Positions 51,501 to 63,987 of a DNA stretch of 64,000 nt are shown in pieces (the first letter of the stretch is position 1; each line of letters begins with the position of its first letter). Source of the DNA: Apostichopus japonicus (lineage: Eukaryota > Echinodermata > Holothuroidea > Aspidochirotida > Stichopodidae); the NCBI RefSeq assembly GCF_037975245.1, contig NC_092564.1:21617984-21681983 (forward strand), read 5' to 3'. Both the position numbers and the translations under genes were made by a program. A model generated the notes under the pieces. That model did no database searches and was not told the DNA's origin. It saw only the letters and a list, made by a program, of their open reading frames with translations.

Positions 51501-52415
51501 TTTGTTTTCGATACAGGTCAAAGGTCATTTGGGGTCACCAGGGGTCACCAGGGGTCACCAGGTGTCACCAGGGGTCACCAGGGGTCACCAGGGGTCACCA
51601 GGGGTCAAATTTTAAAAATCTCGTAAACACGATATCTCAGGTGGGTAATGTCGGACCAAATTCATATTTGGTTTACCGGAGTACCGCTTACCCTTTGTTT
51701 TCGATGCAGGTCAAAGGTCATTTGGGGTCACCAGGGGTCACCAGGGGTCACCAGGGGTCAAATTTTAAAAATCTCGTAAACACGATATCTCAGGTGGGTA
51801 ATGTCGGACCAAATTCATATTTGGTTTTCCGGAGTACCGCTTACCCTTTGTTTTCGATGCAGGTCAAAGGTCATTTGGGGTCACCGGGGTCAAATTATGA
51901 AAATCTCGTAAACACGATATCTCAGGTGGGTAATGTCGGACCAACTTCATATTTGGTTAGCCGGAGTACCGCCTACCCTTTGTTTTCGATACAGGTCAAA
52001 GGTCATTTGGGGTCACCGGGGTCAAATTATAAAAATCTCGTAAACACGATATGTCAGGTGGGTAATGTCAGACCAACTTCATATTTGGTTAGCCGGAGTA
52101 CCGCCTACCCTTTGTTTTCGATACAGGTCAAAGGTCATTTGGGGTCACCAGGGGTCACCAGGGGTCAAATTTTAAAAATCTCGTAAACACGATATCTCAG
52201 GTGGGTAATGTCGGACCAAATTCATATTTGGTTTAACGGAGTACCGCCTACCCTTTGTTTTCGATACAGGTCAAAGGTAATTTGTGGTCACCGGGGTCAA
52301 ATTATAAAAATCTCGTAAATACGATATGTCAGGTGGGTAATGTCGGACCAACTTCATATATGGTTAGCCGGAGTACCGCCTACCCTTTGTTTTCGATACA
52401 GGTCAAAGGTCATTT

Positions 52416-52489
52416 GGGGTCACCAGGGGTCACCAGGGGTCACCAGGGGTCACCAGGGGTCACCAGGGGTCACCAGGGGTCACCAGGGG
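52416..52489 (+). repeat. Decamer tract, eight GGGG runs
   Basis: Seven decamers followed by ggggtcaaattg, in the first unit of the 3.5-kb duplication. Confidence 0.9.
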
Positions 52490-54893
52490 TCAAATTGTAA
52501 AAATCTCGTAAACACGATATCTCAGGTGGGTAATGTCGGACCAAATTCATATTTGGTTTGCCGGAGTACCGCCTACCCTTTGTTTTCGATACAGGTCAAA
52601 GGTCATTTGGGGTCACCGGTGTCAAATTATAAAAATCTCGTAAATACGATATGTCAGGTGGGTAATGTCGGACCAACTTCATATTTGGTTAGCCGGAGTA
52701 CCGCCTACCCTTTGTTTTCGATACAGGTCAAAGGTCATTTGGGGTCACCAGGGGTCACCAGGGGTCACCAGGGGTCACCAGGGGTCACCAGGGGTCACCA
52801 GGGGTCAAATTTTAAAAATCTCGTAAATACGATATGTCAGGTGGGTAATGTCGGACCAACTTCATATTTGGTTTGCCGGAGTACCGCCTACCCTTTGTTT
52901 TCGATACAGGTCAAAGGTCATTTGGGGTCACCAGGGGTCACCAGGGGTCACCAGGGGTCAAATTTTAAAAATCTCGTAAACACGATATCTCAGGTGGGTA
53001 ATGTCGGACCAAATTCATATTTGGTTTTCCGGAGTACCGCTTACCCTTTGTTTTCGATGCAGGTCAAAGGTCATTTGGGGTCACCGGGGTCAAATTATGA
53101 AAATCTCGTAAACACGATATCTCAGGTGGGTAATGTCGGACCAACTTCATATTTGGTTAGCCGGAGTACCGCCTACCCTTTGTTTTCGATACAGGTCAAA
53201 GGTCATTTGGGGTCACCGGGGTCAAATTATAAAAATCTCGTAAACACGATATGTCAGGTGGGTAATGTCGGACCAACTTCATATTTGGTTAGCCGGAGTA
53301 CCGCCTACCCTTTGTTTTCGATACAGGTCAAAGGTCATTTGGGGTCACCAGGGGTCACCAGGGGTCACCAGGGGTCAAATTTTAAAAATCTCGTAAACAC
53401 GATATCTCAGGTGGGTAATGTCGGACCAAATTCATATTTGGTTTGCCGGAGTACCGCCTACCCTTTGTTTTCGATACAGGTCAAAGGTCATTTTTGGTCA
53501 CCGGGGTCAAATTATAAAAATCTCGTAAATACGATATGTCAGGTGGGTAATGTCGGACCAACTTCATATTTGGTTAGCCGGAGTACCGCCTACCCTTTGT
53601 TTTCGATACAGGTCAAAGGTCATTTGGGGTCACCAGGGGTCACCAGGGGTCACCAGGGGTCACCAGGGGTCAAATATTAAAAATCTCGTAAATACGATAT
53701 GTCAGGTGGGTAATGTCGGACCAACTTCATATTTGGTTAGCCGGAGTACCGCCTACCCTTTGTTTTCGATACAGGTCAAAGGTCATTTGGGGTCACCAGG
53801 GGTCACCAGGGGTCACCAGGGGTCAAATATTAAAAATCTCGTAAATACGATATGTCAGGTGGGTAATGTCGGACCAACTTCATATTTGGTTAGCCGGAGT
53901 ACCGCCTACCCTTTGTTTTCGATACAGGTCAAAGGTCATTTGGGGTCACCAGGGGTCACCAGGGGTCAAATTTTAAAAATCTCGTAAACACGATATCTCA
54001 GGTGGGTAATTTCGGACCAAATTCATATTTGGTTTTCCGGAGTACCGCCTACCCTTTGTTTTCGATGCAGGTCAAAGGTCATTTGGGGTCACCGGGATCT
54101 AATTGTAAAAATCTCGTAAACACGATATCTCAGGTGGGTAATGTCGGACCAACTTCATATTTGGTTAGCCGGAGTACCGCCTACCCTTTGTTTTCGATAC
54201 AGGTCAAAGGTCATTTGGGGTCACCAGGGGTCACCAGGGGTCACCAGGGGTCACCAGGGGTCAAATTTTAAAAATCTCGTAAACACGATATCTCAGGTGG
54301 GTAATGTCGGACCAAATTCATATTTGGTTTACCGGAGTACCGCTTACCCTTTGTTTTCGATGCAGGTCAAAGGTCATTTTTGGTCACCGGGGTCAAATTA
54401 TGAAAATCTCGTAAACACGATATCTCAGGTGGGTAATGTCGGACCAACTTCATATTTGGTTAGCCGGAGTACCGCCTACCCTTTGTTTTCGATACAGGTC
54501 AAAGGTCATTTGGGGTCACCAGGGTCAAATTATAAAAATCTCGTAAACACGATATGTCAGGTGGGTAATGTCGGACCAACTTTATATTTGGTTAGCCGGA
54601 GTACCGCCTACCCTTTGTTTTCGATACAGGTCAAAGGTCATTTGGGGTCACCAGGGGTCACCAGGGGTCACCAGGGGTCACCAGGGGTCACCAGGGGTCA
54701 AATTTTAAAAATCTCGTAAATACGATATGTCAGGTGGGTTATGTCGGACCAACTTCATATTTGGTTAGCCGGAGTACCGCCTACCCTTTGTTTTCGATAC
54801 AGGTCAAAGGTCATTTGGGGTCACCAGGGGTCACCAGGGGTCACCAAGGGTCAAATTGTAAAAATCTCGTAAACACGATATTTCAGGTGGGTA

Positions 54894-54999
54894 ATGTCGG
54901 ACCAACTTCATATTTGGTTTTCGATGCAGGTCAAAGGTCATTTGGGGTCACCTCGGTCAAATTATAAAAATCTCGTAAACACGATATGTCAGGTGGGTA
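54894..54999 (+). repeat. 106-bp truncated monomer, copy 6 (right-domain subtype)
   Basis: Same 26-bp deletion, but the G-run region reads acctcggtcaaa, a subtype shared only with the copies at 58399 and 62711. No aaacgtc marker follows, so this is not a full M module. Confidence 0.9.
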
Positions 55000-55132
55000 A
55001 TGTCGGACCAACTTCATATTTGGTTAGCCGGAGTACCGCCTACCCTTTGTTTTCGATACAGGTCAAAGGTCATTTGGGGTCACCAGGGGTCACCAGGGGT
55101 CACCAGGGGTCACCAGGGGTCAAATTTTAAAA

Positions 55133-55150
55133 ATATCGTAAACACGATAT
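55133..55150. repeat. Perfect 7-bp dyad atatcgt-aaac-acgatat
   Basis: A c-to-a change (aaatctcgt to aaatatcgt) completes an inverted repeat that carries one mismatch in ordinary monomers. The arms are 55,133-55,139 and 55,144-55,150 with loop aaac. Copies of the same variant follow at 58,638, 62,950 and 63,388. Confidence 0.8.
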
Positions 55151-56062
55151 CTCAGGTGGGTAATGTCGGACCAAATTCATATTTGGTTTACCGGAGTACC
55201 GCTTACCCTTTGTTTTCGATGCAGGTCAAAGGTCATTTGGGGTCACCAGGGGTCACCAGGGGTTAAATTGTAAAAATCTCGTAAACACGATATCTCAGGT
55301 GGGTAATGTCGGACCAACTTCATATTTGGTTAGCCGGAGTACCGCTTACCCTTTGTTTTCGATGCAGGTCAAAGGTCATTTGGGGTCACCGGGGTCAAAT
55401 TATGAAAATCTCGTAAACACGATATCTCAGGTGGGTAATGTCGGACCAACTTCATATTTGGTTAGCCGGAGTACCGCCTACCCTTTGTTTTCGATACAGG
55501 TCAAAGGTCATTTGGGGTCACCAGGGGTCACCAGGGGTCACCAGGGGTCAAATTTTAAAAATCTCGTAAACACGATATCTCAGGTGGGTAATGTCGGACC
55601 AAATTCATATTTGGTTTTCCGGAGTACCGCTTACCCTTTGTTTTCGATACAGGTCAAAGGTCATTTGGGGTCACCGGGGTCAAATTATGAAAATCTCGTA
55701 AACACGATATCTCAGGTGGGTAATGTCGGACCAAATTCATATTTGGTTTTCCGGAGTACCGCTTACCCTTTGTTTTCGATGCAGGTCAAAGGTCATTTGG
55801 GGTCACCGGGGTCAAATTATGAAAATCTCGTAAACACGATATCTCAGGTGGGTAATGTCGGACCAACTTCATATTTGGTTAGCCGGAGTACCGCCTACCC
55901 TTTGTTTTCGATACAGGTCAAAGGTCATTTGGGGTCACCGGGGTCAAATTATAAAAATTTCGTAAACACGATATGTCAGGTGGGTAATGTCGGACCAACT
56001 TCATATTTGGTTAGCCGGAGTACCGCCTACCCTTTGTTTTCGATACAGGTCAAAGGTCATTT

Positions 56063-56136
56063 GGGGTCACCAGGGGTCACCAGGGGTCACCAGGGGTCAC
56101 CAGGGGTCACCAGGGGTCACCAGGGGTCACCAGGGG
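56063..56136 (+). repeat. Decamer tract, eight GGGG runs
   Basis: Copy of the 52,416 tract at offset 3647, same number of runs, in the second unit of the 3.5-kb duplication. Confidence 0.9.
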
Positions 56137-58398
56137 TCAAATTGTAAAAATCTCGTAAACACGATATCTCAGGTGGGTAATGTCGGACCAAATTCATATT
56201 TGGTTTGCCGGAGTACCGCCTACCCTTTGTTTTCGATACAGGTCAAAGGTCATTTGGGGTCACCGGTGTCAAATTATAAAAATCTCGTAAATACGATATG
56301 TCAGGTGGGTAATGTCGGACCAACTTCATATTTGGTTAGCCGGAGTACCGCCTACCCTTTGTTTTCGATACGGGTCAAAGGTCATTTGGGGTCACCAGGG
56401 GTCACCAGGGGTCACCAGGGGTCACCAGGGGTCACCAGGGGTCACCAGGGGTCAAATTTTAAAAATCTCGTAAATACGATATGTCAGGTGGGTAATGTCG
56501 GACCAACTTCATATTTGGTTTGCCGGAGTACCGCCTACCCTTTGTTTTCGATACAGGTCAAAGGTCATTTGGGGTCACCAGGGGTCACCAGGGGTCACCA
56601 GGGGTCAAATTTTAAAAATCTCGTAAACACGATATCTCAGGTGGGTAATGTCGGACCAAATTCATATTTGGTTTTCCGGAGTACCGCTTACCCTTTGTTT
56701 TCGATGCAGGTCAAAGGTCATTTGGGGTCACCGGGGTCAAATTATGAAAATCTCGTAAACACGATATCTCAGGTGGGTAATGTCGGACCAACTTCATATT
56801 TGGTTAGCCGGAGTACCGCCTACCCTTTGTTTTCGATACAGGTCAAAGGTCATTTGGGGTCACCGGGGTCAAATTATAAAAATCTCGTAAACACGATATG
56901 TCAGGTGGGTAATGTCGGACCAACTTCATATTTGGTTAGCCGGAGTACCGCCTACCCTTTGTTTTCGATACAGGTCAAAGGTCATTTGGTGTCACCAGGG
57001 GTCACCAGGGGTCACCAGGGGTCAAATTTTAAAAATCTCGTAAACACGATATCTCAGGTGGGTAATGTCGGACCAAATTCATATTTGGTTTGCCGGAGTA
57101 CCGCCTACCCTTTGTTTTCGATACAGGTCAAAGGTCATTTGTGGTCACCGGGGTCAAATTATAAAAATCTCGTAAATACGATATGTCAGGTGGGTAATGT
57201 CGGACCAACTTCATATTTGGTTAGCCGGAGTACCGCCTACCCTTTGTTTTCGATACAGGTCAAAGGTCATTTGGGGTCACCAGGGGTCACCAGGGGTCAC
57301 CAGGGGTCACCAGGGGTCAAATATTAAAAATCTCGTAAATACGATATGTCAGGTGGGTAATGTCGGACCAACTTCATATTTGGTTAGCCGGAGTACCGCC
57401 TACCCTTTGTTTTCGATACAGGTCAAAGGTCATTTGGGGTCACCAGGGGTCACCAGGGGTCAAATTTTAAAAATCTCGTAAACACGATATCTCAGGTGGG
57501 TAATTTCGGACCAAATTCATATTTGGTTTTCCGGAGTACCGCTTACCCTTTGTTTTCGATGCAGGTCAAAGGTCATTTGGGGTCACCGGGATCTAATTGT
57601 AAAAATCTCGTAAACACGATATCTCAGGTGGGTAATGTCGGACCAACTTCATATTTGGTTAGCCGGAGTACCGCCTACCCTTTGTTTTCGATACAGGTCA
57701 AAGGTCATTTGGGGTCACCAGGGGTCACCAGGGGTCACCAGGGGTCACCAGGGGTCACCAGGGGTCAAATTTTAAAAATCTCGTAAACACGATATCTCAG
57801 GTGGGTAATGTCGGACCAAATTCATATTTGGTTTACCGGAGTACCGCTTACCCTTTGTTTTCGATGCAGGTCAAAGGTCATTTTTGGTCACCAGGGGTCA
57901 AATTATGAAAATCTCGTAAACACGATATCTCAGGTGGGTAATGTCGGACCAACTTCATATTTGGTTAGCCGGAGTACCGCCTACCCTTTGTTTTCGATAC
58001 AGGTCAAAGGTCATTTGGGGTCACCAGGGTCAAATTATAAAAATCTCGTAAACACGATATGTCAGGTGGGTAATGTCGGACCAACTTTATATTTGGTTAG
58101 CCGGAGTACCGCCTACCCTTTGTTTTCGATACAGGTCAAAGGTCATTTGGGGTCACCAGGGGTCACCAGGGGTCACCAGGGGTCACCAGGGGTCACCAGG
58201 GGTCAAATTTTAAAAATCTCGTAAATACGATATGTCAGGTGGGTTATGTCGGACCAACTTCATATTTGGTTAGCCGGAGTACCGCCTACCCTTTGTTTTC
58301 GATACAGGTCAAAGGTCATTTGGGGTCACCAGGGGTCACCAGGGGTCACCAAGGGTCAAATTGTAAAAATCTCGTAAACACGATATTTCAGGTGGGTA

Positions 58399-58504
58399 AT
58401 GTCGGACCAACTTCATATTTGGTTTTCGATGCAGGTCAAAGGTCATTTGGGGTCACCTCGGTCAAATTATAAAAATCTCGTAAACACGATATGTCAGGTG
58501 GGTA
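58399..58504 (+). repeat. 106-bp truncated monomer, copy 7 (right-domain subtype)
   Basis: Same deletion and acctcggtcaaa subtype as at 54894, at an offset of 3505 bp, inside the second unit of the 3.5-kb duplication. Confidence 0.9.
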
Positions 58505-58637
58505 ATGTCGGACCAACTTCATATTTGGTTAGCCGGAGTACCGCCTACCCTTTGTTTTCGATACAGGTCAAAGGTCATTTGGGGTCACCAGGGGTCACCA
58601 GGGGTCACCAGGGGTCACCAGGGGTCAAATTTTAAAA

Positions 58638-58655
58638 ATATCGTAAACACGATAT
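58638..58655. repeat. Perfect 7-bp dyad, copy 2
   Basis: Same atatcgt-aaac-acgatat dyad, derived by the 3505-bp-offset duplication. Confidence 0.8.
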
Positions 58656-59631
58656 CTCAGGTGGGTAATGTCGGACCAAATTCATATTTGGTTTACCGGA
58701 GTACCGCTTACCCTTTGTTTTCGATGCAGGTCAAAGGTCATTTGGGGTCACCAGGGGTCACCAGGGGTTAAATTGTAAAAATCTCGTAAACACGATATCT
58801 CAGGTGGGTAATGTCGGACCAACTTCATATTTGGTTAGCCGGAGTACCGCTTACCCTTTGTTTTCGATGCAGGTCAAAGGTCATTTGGGGTCACCGGGGT
58901 CAAATTATGAAAATCTCGTAAACACGATATCTCAGGTGGGTAATGTCGGACCAACTTCATATTTGGTTAGCCGGAGTACCGCCTACCCTTTGTTTTCGAT
59001 ACAGGTCAAAGGTCATTTGGGGTCACCAGGGGTCACCAGGGGTCACCAGGGGTCAAATTTTAAAAATCTCGTAAACACGATATCTCAGGTGGGTAATGTC
59101 GGACCAAATTCATATTTGGTTTTCCGGAGTACCGCTTACCCTTTGTTTTCGATACAGGTCAAAGGTCATTTGGGGTCACCGGGGTCAAATTATGAAAATC
59201 TCGTAAACACGATATCTCAGGTGGGTAATGTCGGACCAAATTCATATTTGGTTTTCCGGAGTACCGCTTACCCTTTGTTTTCGATGCAGGTCAAAGGTCA
59301 TTTGGGGTCACCGGGGTCAAATTATGAAAATCTCGTAAACACGATATCTCAGGTGGGTAATGTCGGACCAACTTCATATTTGGTTAGCCGGAGTACCGCC
59401 TACCCTTTGTTTTCGATACAGGTCAAAGGTCATTTGGGGTCACCGGGGTCAAATTATAAAAATTTCGTAAACACGATATGTCAGGTGGGTAATGTCGGAC
59501 CAACTTCATATTTGGTTAGCCGGAGTACCGCCTACCCTTTGTTTTCGATACAGGTCAAAGGTCATTTGGGGTCACCAGGGGTCACCAGGGGTCACCAGGG
59601 GTCACCAGGGGTCAAATTATAAAAATCTCGT

Positions 59632-61154
59632 AAATAAATGTCAGGTGGGTAATGTCGGACCAACTTCATATTTGGTTAGCCGGAGTACCGCCTACCCTTT
59701 GTTTTCGATACAGGTCAAAGGTCATTTGGGGTCACCAGGGGTCACCAGGGGTCACCAGGGGTCACCAGGGGTCACCAGGGGTCACCAGGGGTCAAATTTT
59801 AAAAATCTCGTAAATACGATATGTCAGGTGGGTAATGACGGACCAACTTCATATTTGGTTAGCCGGAGTACCGCCTACCCTTTGTTTTCGATACAGGTCA
59901 AAGGTCATTTGGGGTCACCAGGGGTCACCAGGGGTCACCAGGGGTCAAATTTTAAAAATCTCGTAAACACGATATCTCAGGTGGGTAATTTCGGACCAAA
60001 TTCATATTTGGTTTTCCGGAGTACCGCTTACCCTTTGTTTTCGATGCAGGTCAAAGGTCATTTGGGGTCACCGGGATCTAATTGTAAAAATCTCGTAAAC
60101 ACGATATCTCAGGTGGGTAATGTCGGACCAACTTCATATTTGGTTAGCCGGAGTACCGCCTACCCTTTGTTTTCGATACAGGTCAAAGGTCATTTGGGGT
60201 CACCAGGGTCAAATTATAAAAATCTCGTAAACACTATATGTCAGGTGGGTAATGTCGGACCAACTTCATATTTGCTTAGCCGGAGTACCGCCAACCCTTT
60301 GTTTTCGATACAGGTCAAAGGTCATTTGGGGTCACCAGGGGTCACCAGGGGTCACCAAGGGTCAAATTGTAAAAATCTCGTAAACACGATATTTCAGGTG
60401 GGTAATGTCGGACCAACTTCATATTTGGTTTTCGATGCAGGTCAAAGGTCATTTGGGGTCACCGGGGTCAAATTATAAAAATCTCGTAAACACGATATGT
60501 CAGGTGGGTAATGTCGGACCAACTTCATATTTGGTTAGCCGGAGTACCGCCAACCCTTTGTTTTCGATACAGGTCAAAGGTCATTTGGGGTCACCAGGGG
60601 TCACCAGGGGTCACCAGGGGTCACCAGGGGTCAAATTTTAAAAATCTCGTAAACACGATATCTCAGGTGGGTAATGTCGGACCAAATTCATATTTGGTTT
60701 ACCGGAGTACCGCTTACCCTTTGTTTTCGATGCAGGTCAAAGGTCATTTGGGGTCACCAGGGGTCACCAGGGGTCAAATTGTAAAAATCTCGTAAACACG
60801 ATATCTCAGGTGGGTAATGTCGGACCAAATTCATATTTGGTTTACCGGAGTACCGCTTACCCTTTGTTTTCGATGCAGGTCAAAGGTCATTTGGGGTCAC
60901 CAGTGGTCAAATTGTAAAAATCTCGTAAACACGATATCTCAGGTGGGTAATGTCGGACCAACTTCATATTTGGTTTGCCGGAGTACCGCTTACCCTTTGT
61001 TTTCGATGCAGGTCAAAGGTCATTTGGGGTCACCAGGGGTCAAATTGTAAAAATCTCGTAAACACGATATCTCAGGTGGGTAATGTCGGACCAACTTCAT
61101 ATTTGGTTAGCCGGAGTACCGCTTACCCTTTGTTTTCGATGCAGGTCAAACGTC
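59632..61154 (+). repeat. Module M copy 6, embedded in the right domain
   Basis: All M markers are present in order: aaataaatg at 59632, cgggatct near 60082, cactatat near 60233, the 106-bp monomer at 60405, and aaacgtc at 61148. The span is 1523 bp. The ccaccttc monomer is missing and the neighbouring monomer reads ccagtggtcaaattg near 60900. It lacks the 1-bp deletion of copies 3-5, so it resembles copies 1 and 2 more. It is flanked by right-domain sequence on both sides. Confidence 0.8.
60405..60510 (+). repeat. 106-bp truncated monomer, copy 8 (left subtype)
   Basis: Same deletion but with accggggtcaaa, the left-domain subtype, although it lies between two right-subtype copies (58399 and 62711). 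It belongs to module M copy 6. Confidence 0.9.
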
Positions 61155-61860
61155 ATTTGGGGTCACCGGGGTCAAATTATGAAAATCTCGTAAACACGAT
61201 ATCTCAGGTGGGTAATGTCGGACCAACTTCATATTTGGTTAACCGGAATACCGCCTACCCTTTGTTTTCGATACAGGTCAAAGGTCATTTGGGGTCACCG
61301 GGGTCAAATTATAAAAATCTCGTAAACACGATATGTCAGGTGGGTAATGTCGGACCAACTTCATATTTGGTTAGCCGGAGTACCGCCTACCCTTTGTTTT
61401 CGATACAGGTCAAAGGTCATTTGGGGTCACCAGGGGTCACCAGGGGTCACCAGGGGTCAAATTTTAAAAATCTCGTAAACACGATATGTCAGGTGGGTAA
61501 TGTCGGACGAAATTCATATTTGGTTAGCCGGAGTACCGCCTACCCTTTGTTTTCGATACAGGTCAAAGGTCATTTGGGGTCACCAGGGGTCACCAGGGGT
61601 CACCAGGGGTCAAATTTTAAAAATCTCGTAAACACGATATCTCAGGTGGGTAATTTCGGACCAAATTCATATTTGGTTTTCCGGAGTACCGCTTACCCTT
61701 TGTTTTCGATGCAGGTCAAAGGTCATTTGGGGTCACCGGGATCTAATTGTAAAAATCTCGTAAACACGATATCTCAGGTGGGTAATGTCGGACCAACTTC
61801 ATATTTGGTTAGCCGGAGTACCGCCTACCCTTTGTTTTCGATACAGGTCAAAGGTCATTT

Positions 61861-61934
61861 GGGGTCACCAGGGGTCACCAGGGGTCACCAGGGGTCACCA
61901 GGGGTCACCAGGGGTCACCAGGGGTCACCAGGGG
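61861..61934 (+). repeat. Decamer tract, eight GGGG runs
   Basis: Seven decamers followed by ggggtcaaatttt. The related monomer at 51,531 has the same length but with one unit mutated to ggtgtcacca. Confidence 0.9.
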
Positions 61935-62710
61935 TCAAATTTTAAAAATCTCGTAAACACGATATCTCAGGTGGGTAATGTCGGACCAAATTCATATTTG
62001 GTTTACCGGAGTACCGCTTACCCTTTGTTTTCGATGCAGGTCAAAGGTCATTTTTGGTCACCGGGGTCAAATTATGAAAATCTCGTAAACACGATATCTC
62101 AGGTGGGTAATGTCGGACCAACTTTATATTTGGTTATCCGGAGTACCGCCTACCCTTTGTTTTCGATACAGGTCAAAGGTCATTTGGGGTCACCAGGGGT
62201 CACCAGGGGTCACCAGGGGTCACCAGGGGTCAAATTTTAAAAATCTCGTAAATACGATATGTCAGGTGGGTAATGTCGGACCAACTTCATATTTGGTTAG
62301 CCGGAGTACCGCCTACCCTTTGTTTTCGATACAGGTCAAAGGTCATTTGGGGTCACCAGGGTCAAATTATAAAAATCTCGTAAACACGATATGTCAGGTG
62401 GGTAATGTCGGACCAACTTTATATTTGGTTATCCGGAGTACCGCCTACCCTTTGTTTTCGATACAGGTCAAAGGTCATTTGGGGTCACCAGGGGTCACCA
62501 GGGGTCACCAGGGGTCAAATTTTAAAAATCTCGTAAATACGATATGTCAGGTGGGTAATGTCGGACCAACTTCATATTTGGTTAGCCGGAGTACCGCCTA
62601 CCCTTTGTTTTCGATACAGGTCAAAGGTCATTTGGGGTCACCAGGGGTCACCAGGGGTCACCAAGGGTCAAATTGTAAAAATCTCGTAAACACGATATTT
62701 CAGGTGGGTA

Positions 62711-62816
62711 ATGTCGGACCAACTTCATATTTGGTTTTCGATGCAGGTCAAAGGTCATTTGGGGTCACCTCGGTCAAATTATAAAAATCTCGTAAACACG
62801 ATATGTCAGGTGGGTA
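62711..62816 (+). repeat. 106-bp truncated monomer, copy 9 (right-domain subtype)
   Basis: Same deletion and acctcggtcaaa subtype as at 54894 and 58399; offset 4312 bp from the copy at 58399, with the match continuing to about 63250. Confidence 0.9.
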
Positions 62817-62949
62817 ATGTCGGACCAACTTCATATTTGGTTAGCCGGAGTACCGCCTACCCTTTGTTTTCGATACAGGTCAAAGGTCATTTGGGGTCAC
62901 CAGGGGTCACCAGGGGTCACCAGGGGTCACCAGGGGTCAAATTTTAAAA

Positions 62950-62967
62950 ATATCGTAAACACGATAT
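62950..62967. repeat. Perfect 7-bp dyad, copy 3
   Basis: Same dyad, at offset 4312 bp from the copy at 58,638. Confidence 0.8.
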
Positions 62968-63387
62968 CTCAGGTGGGTAATGTCGGACCAAATTCATATT
63001 TGGTTTACCGGAGTACCGCTTACCCTTTGTTTTCGATGCAGGTCAAAGGTCATTTGGGGTCACCAGGGGTCACCAGGGGTTAAATTGTAAAAATCTCGTA
63101 AACACGATATCTCAGGTGGGTAATGTCGGACCAACTTCATATTTGGTTAGCCGGAGTACCGCTTACCCTTTGTTTTCGATGCAGGTCAAAGGTCATTTGG
63201 GGTCACCGGGGTCAAATTATGAAAATCTCGTAAACACGATATCTCAGGTGGGTAATGTCGGACCAACTTCATATTTGGTTAGCCGGAGTACCGCCTACCC
63301 TTTGTTTTCGATACAGGTCAAAGGTCATTTGGGGTCACCAGGGGTCACCAGGGGTCACCAGGGGTCACCAGGGGTCAAATTTTAAAA

Positions 63388-63405
63388 ATATCGTAAACAC
63401 GATAT
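63388..63405. repeat. Perfect 7-bp dyad, copy 4
   Basis: Same dyad, derived by the 438-bp duplication. Confidence 0.8.
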
Positions 63406-63987
63406 CTCAGGTGGGTAATGTCGGACCAAATTCATATTTGGTTTACCGGAGTACCGCTTACCTTTTGTTTTCGATGCAGGTCAAAGGTCATTTGGGGTCA
63501 CCAGGGGTCACCAGGGGTTAAATTGTAAAAATCTCGTAAACACGATATCTCAGGTGGGTAATGTCGGACCAACTTCATATTTGGTTAGCCGGAGTACCGC
63601 TTACCCTTTGTTTTCGATGCAGGTCAAAGGTCATTTGGGGTCACCGGGGTCAAATTATGAAAATCTCGTAAACACGATATCTCAGGTGGGTAATGTCGGA
63701 CCAACTTCATATTTGGTTAACCGGAGTACCGCCTACCCTTTGTTATCGATACAGGTCAAAGGTAATTTGGGGTCACCAGGGGTCACCAGGGGTCACCAGG
63801 GGTCACCAGGGGTCAAATTTTAAAAATCTCGTAAACACGATATCTCAGGTGGGTAATTTCGGACCAAATTCATATTTGGTTTTCCGGAGTACCGCTTACC
63901 CTTTGTTTTCGATGCAGGTCAAAGGTCATTTGGGGTCACCGGGATCTAATTGTAAAAATCTCGTAAACACGATATCTCAGGTGGGTA

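Larger units (their letters stand above)
52340..59491 (+). repeat. Tandem duplication, two units of about 3.5-3.65 kb
   Basis: 52,340-55,986 and 55,987-59,491 align first at offset 3647 and then at 3505. The drop is explained mainly by one 153-bp monomer (aaatattaaaaatc type) present twice in the first unit (about 53,675 and 53,828) but once in the second (about 57,322). Shared rare variants include caccggtgtcaaat (52,618 and 56,265), cattttggtcacc-type changes, acctcggtc (54,953 and 58,458) and aaatatcgtaaac (55,133 and 58,638). Confidence 0.85.
62817..63692 (+). repeat. Tandem duplication, two units of 438 bp (three monomers)
   Basis: 62,817-63,254 and 63,255-63,692 align at offset 438. 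Both contain aaatatcgtaaac and ggggttaaattg. One difference is gcttaccttttg near 63,461 against gcttaccctttg. The same three-monomer block occurs once in the parent at 58,505-58,942, so the duplication arose after this segment was copied from the 58-kb region or a relative of it. Confidence 0.85.

Noticed and set aside
54894-62816. Independent repeated 26-bp deletions creating the 106-bp monomers
   Set aside because: Flanking variants (accaagggtcaaattg, gatatttcagg) are the same in all nine copies, which fits one founder copied by duplication better than recurrent deletion.
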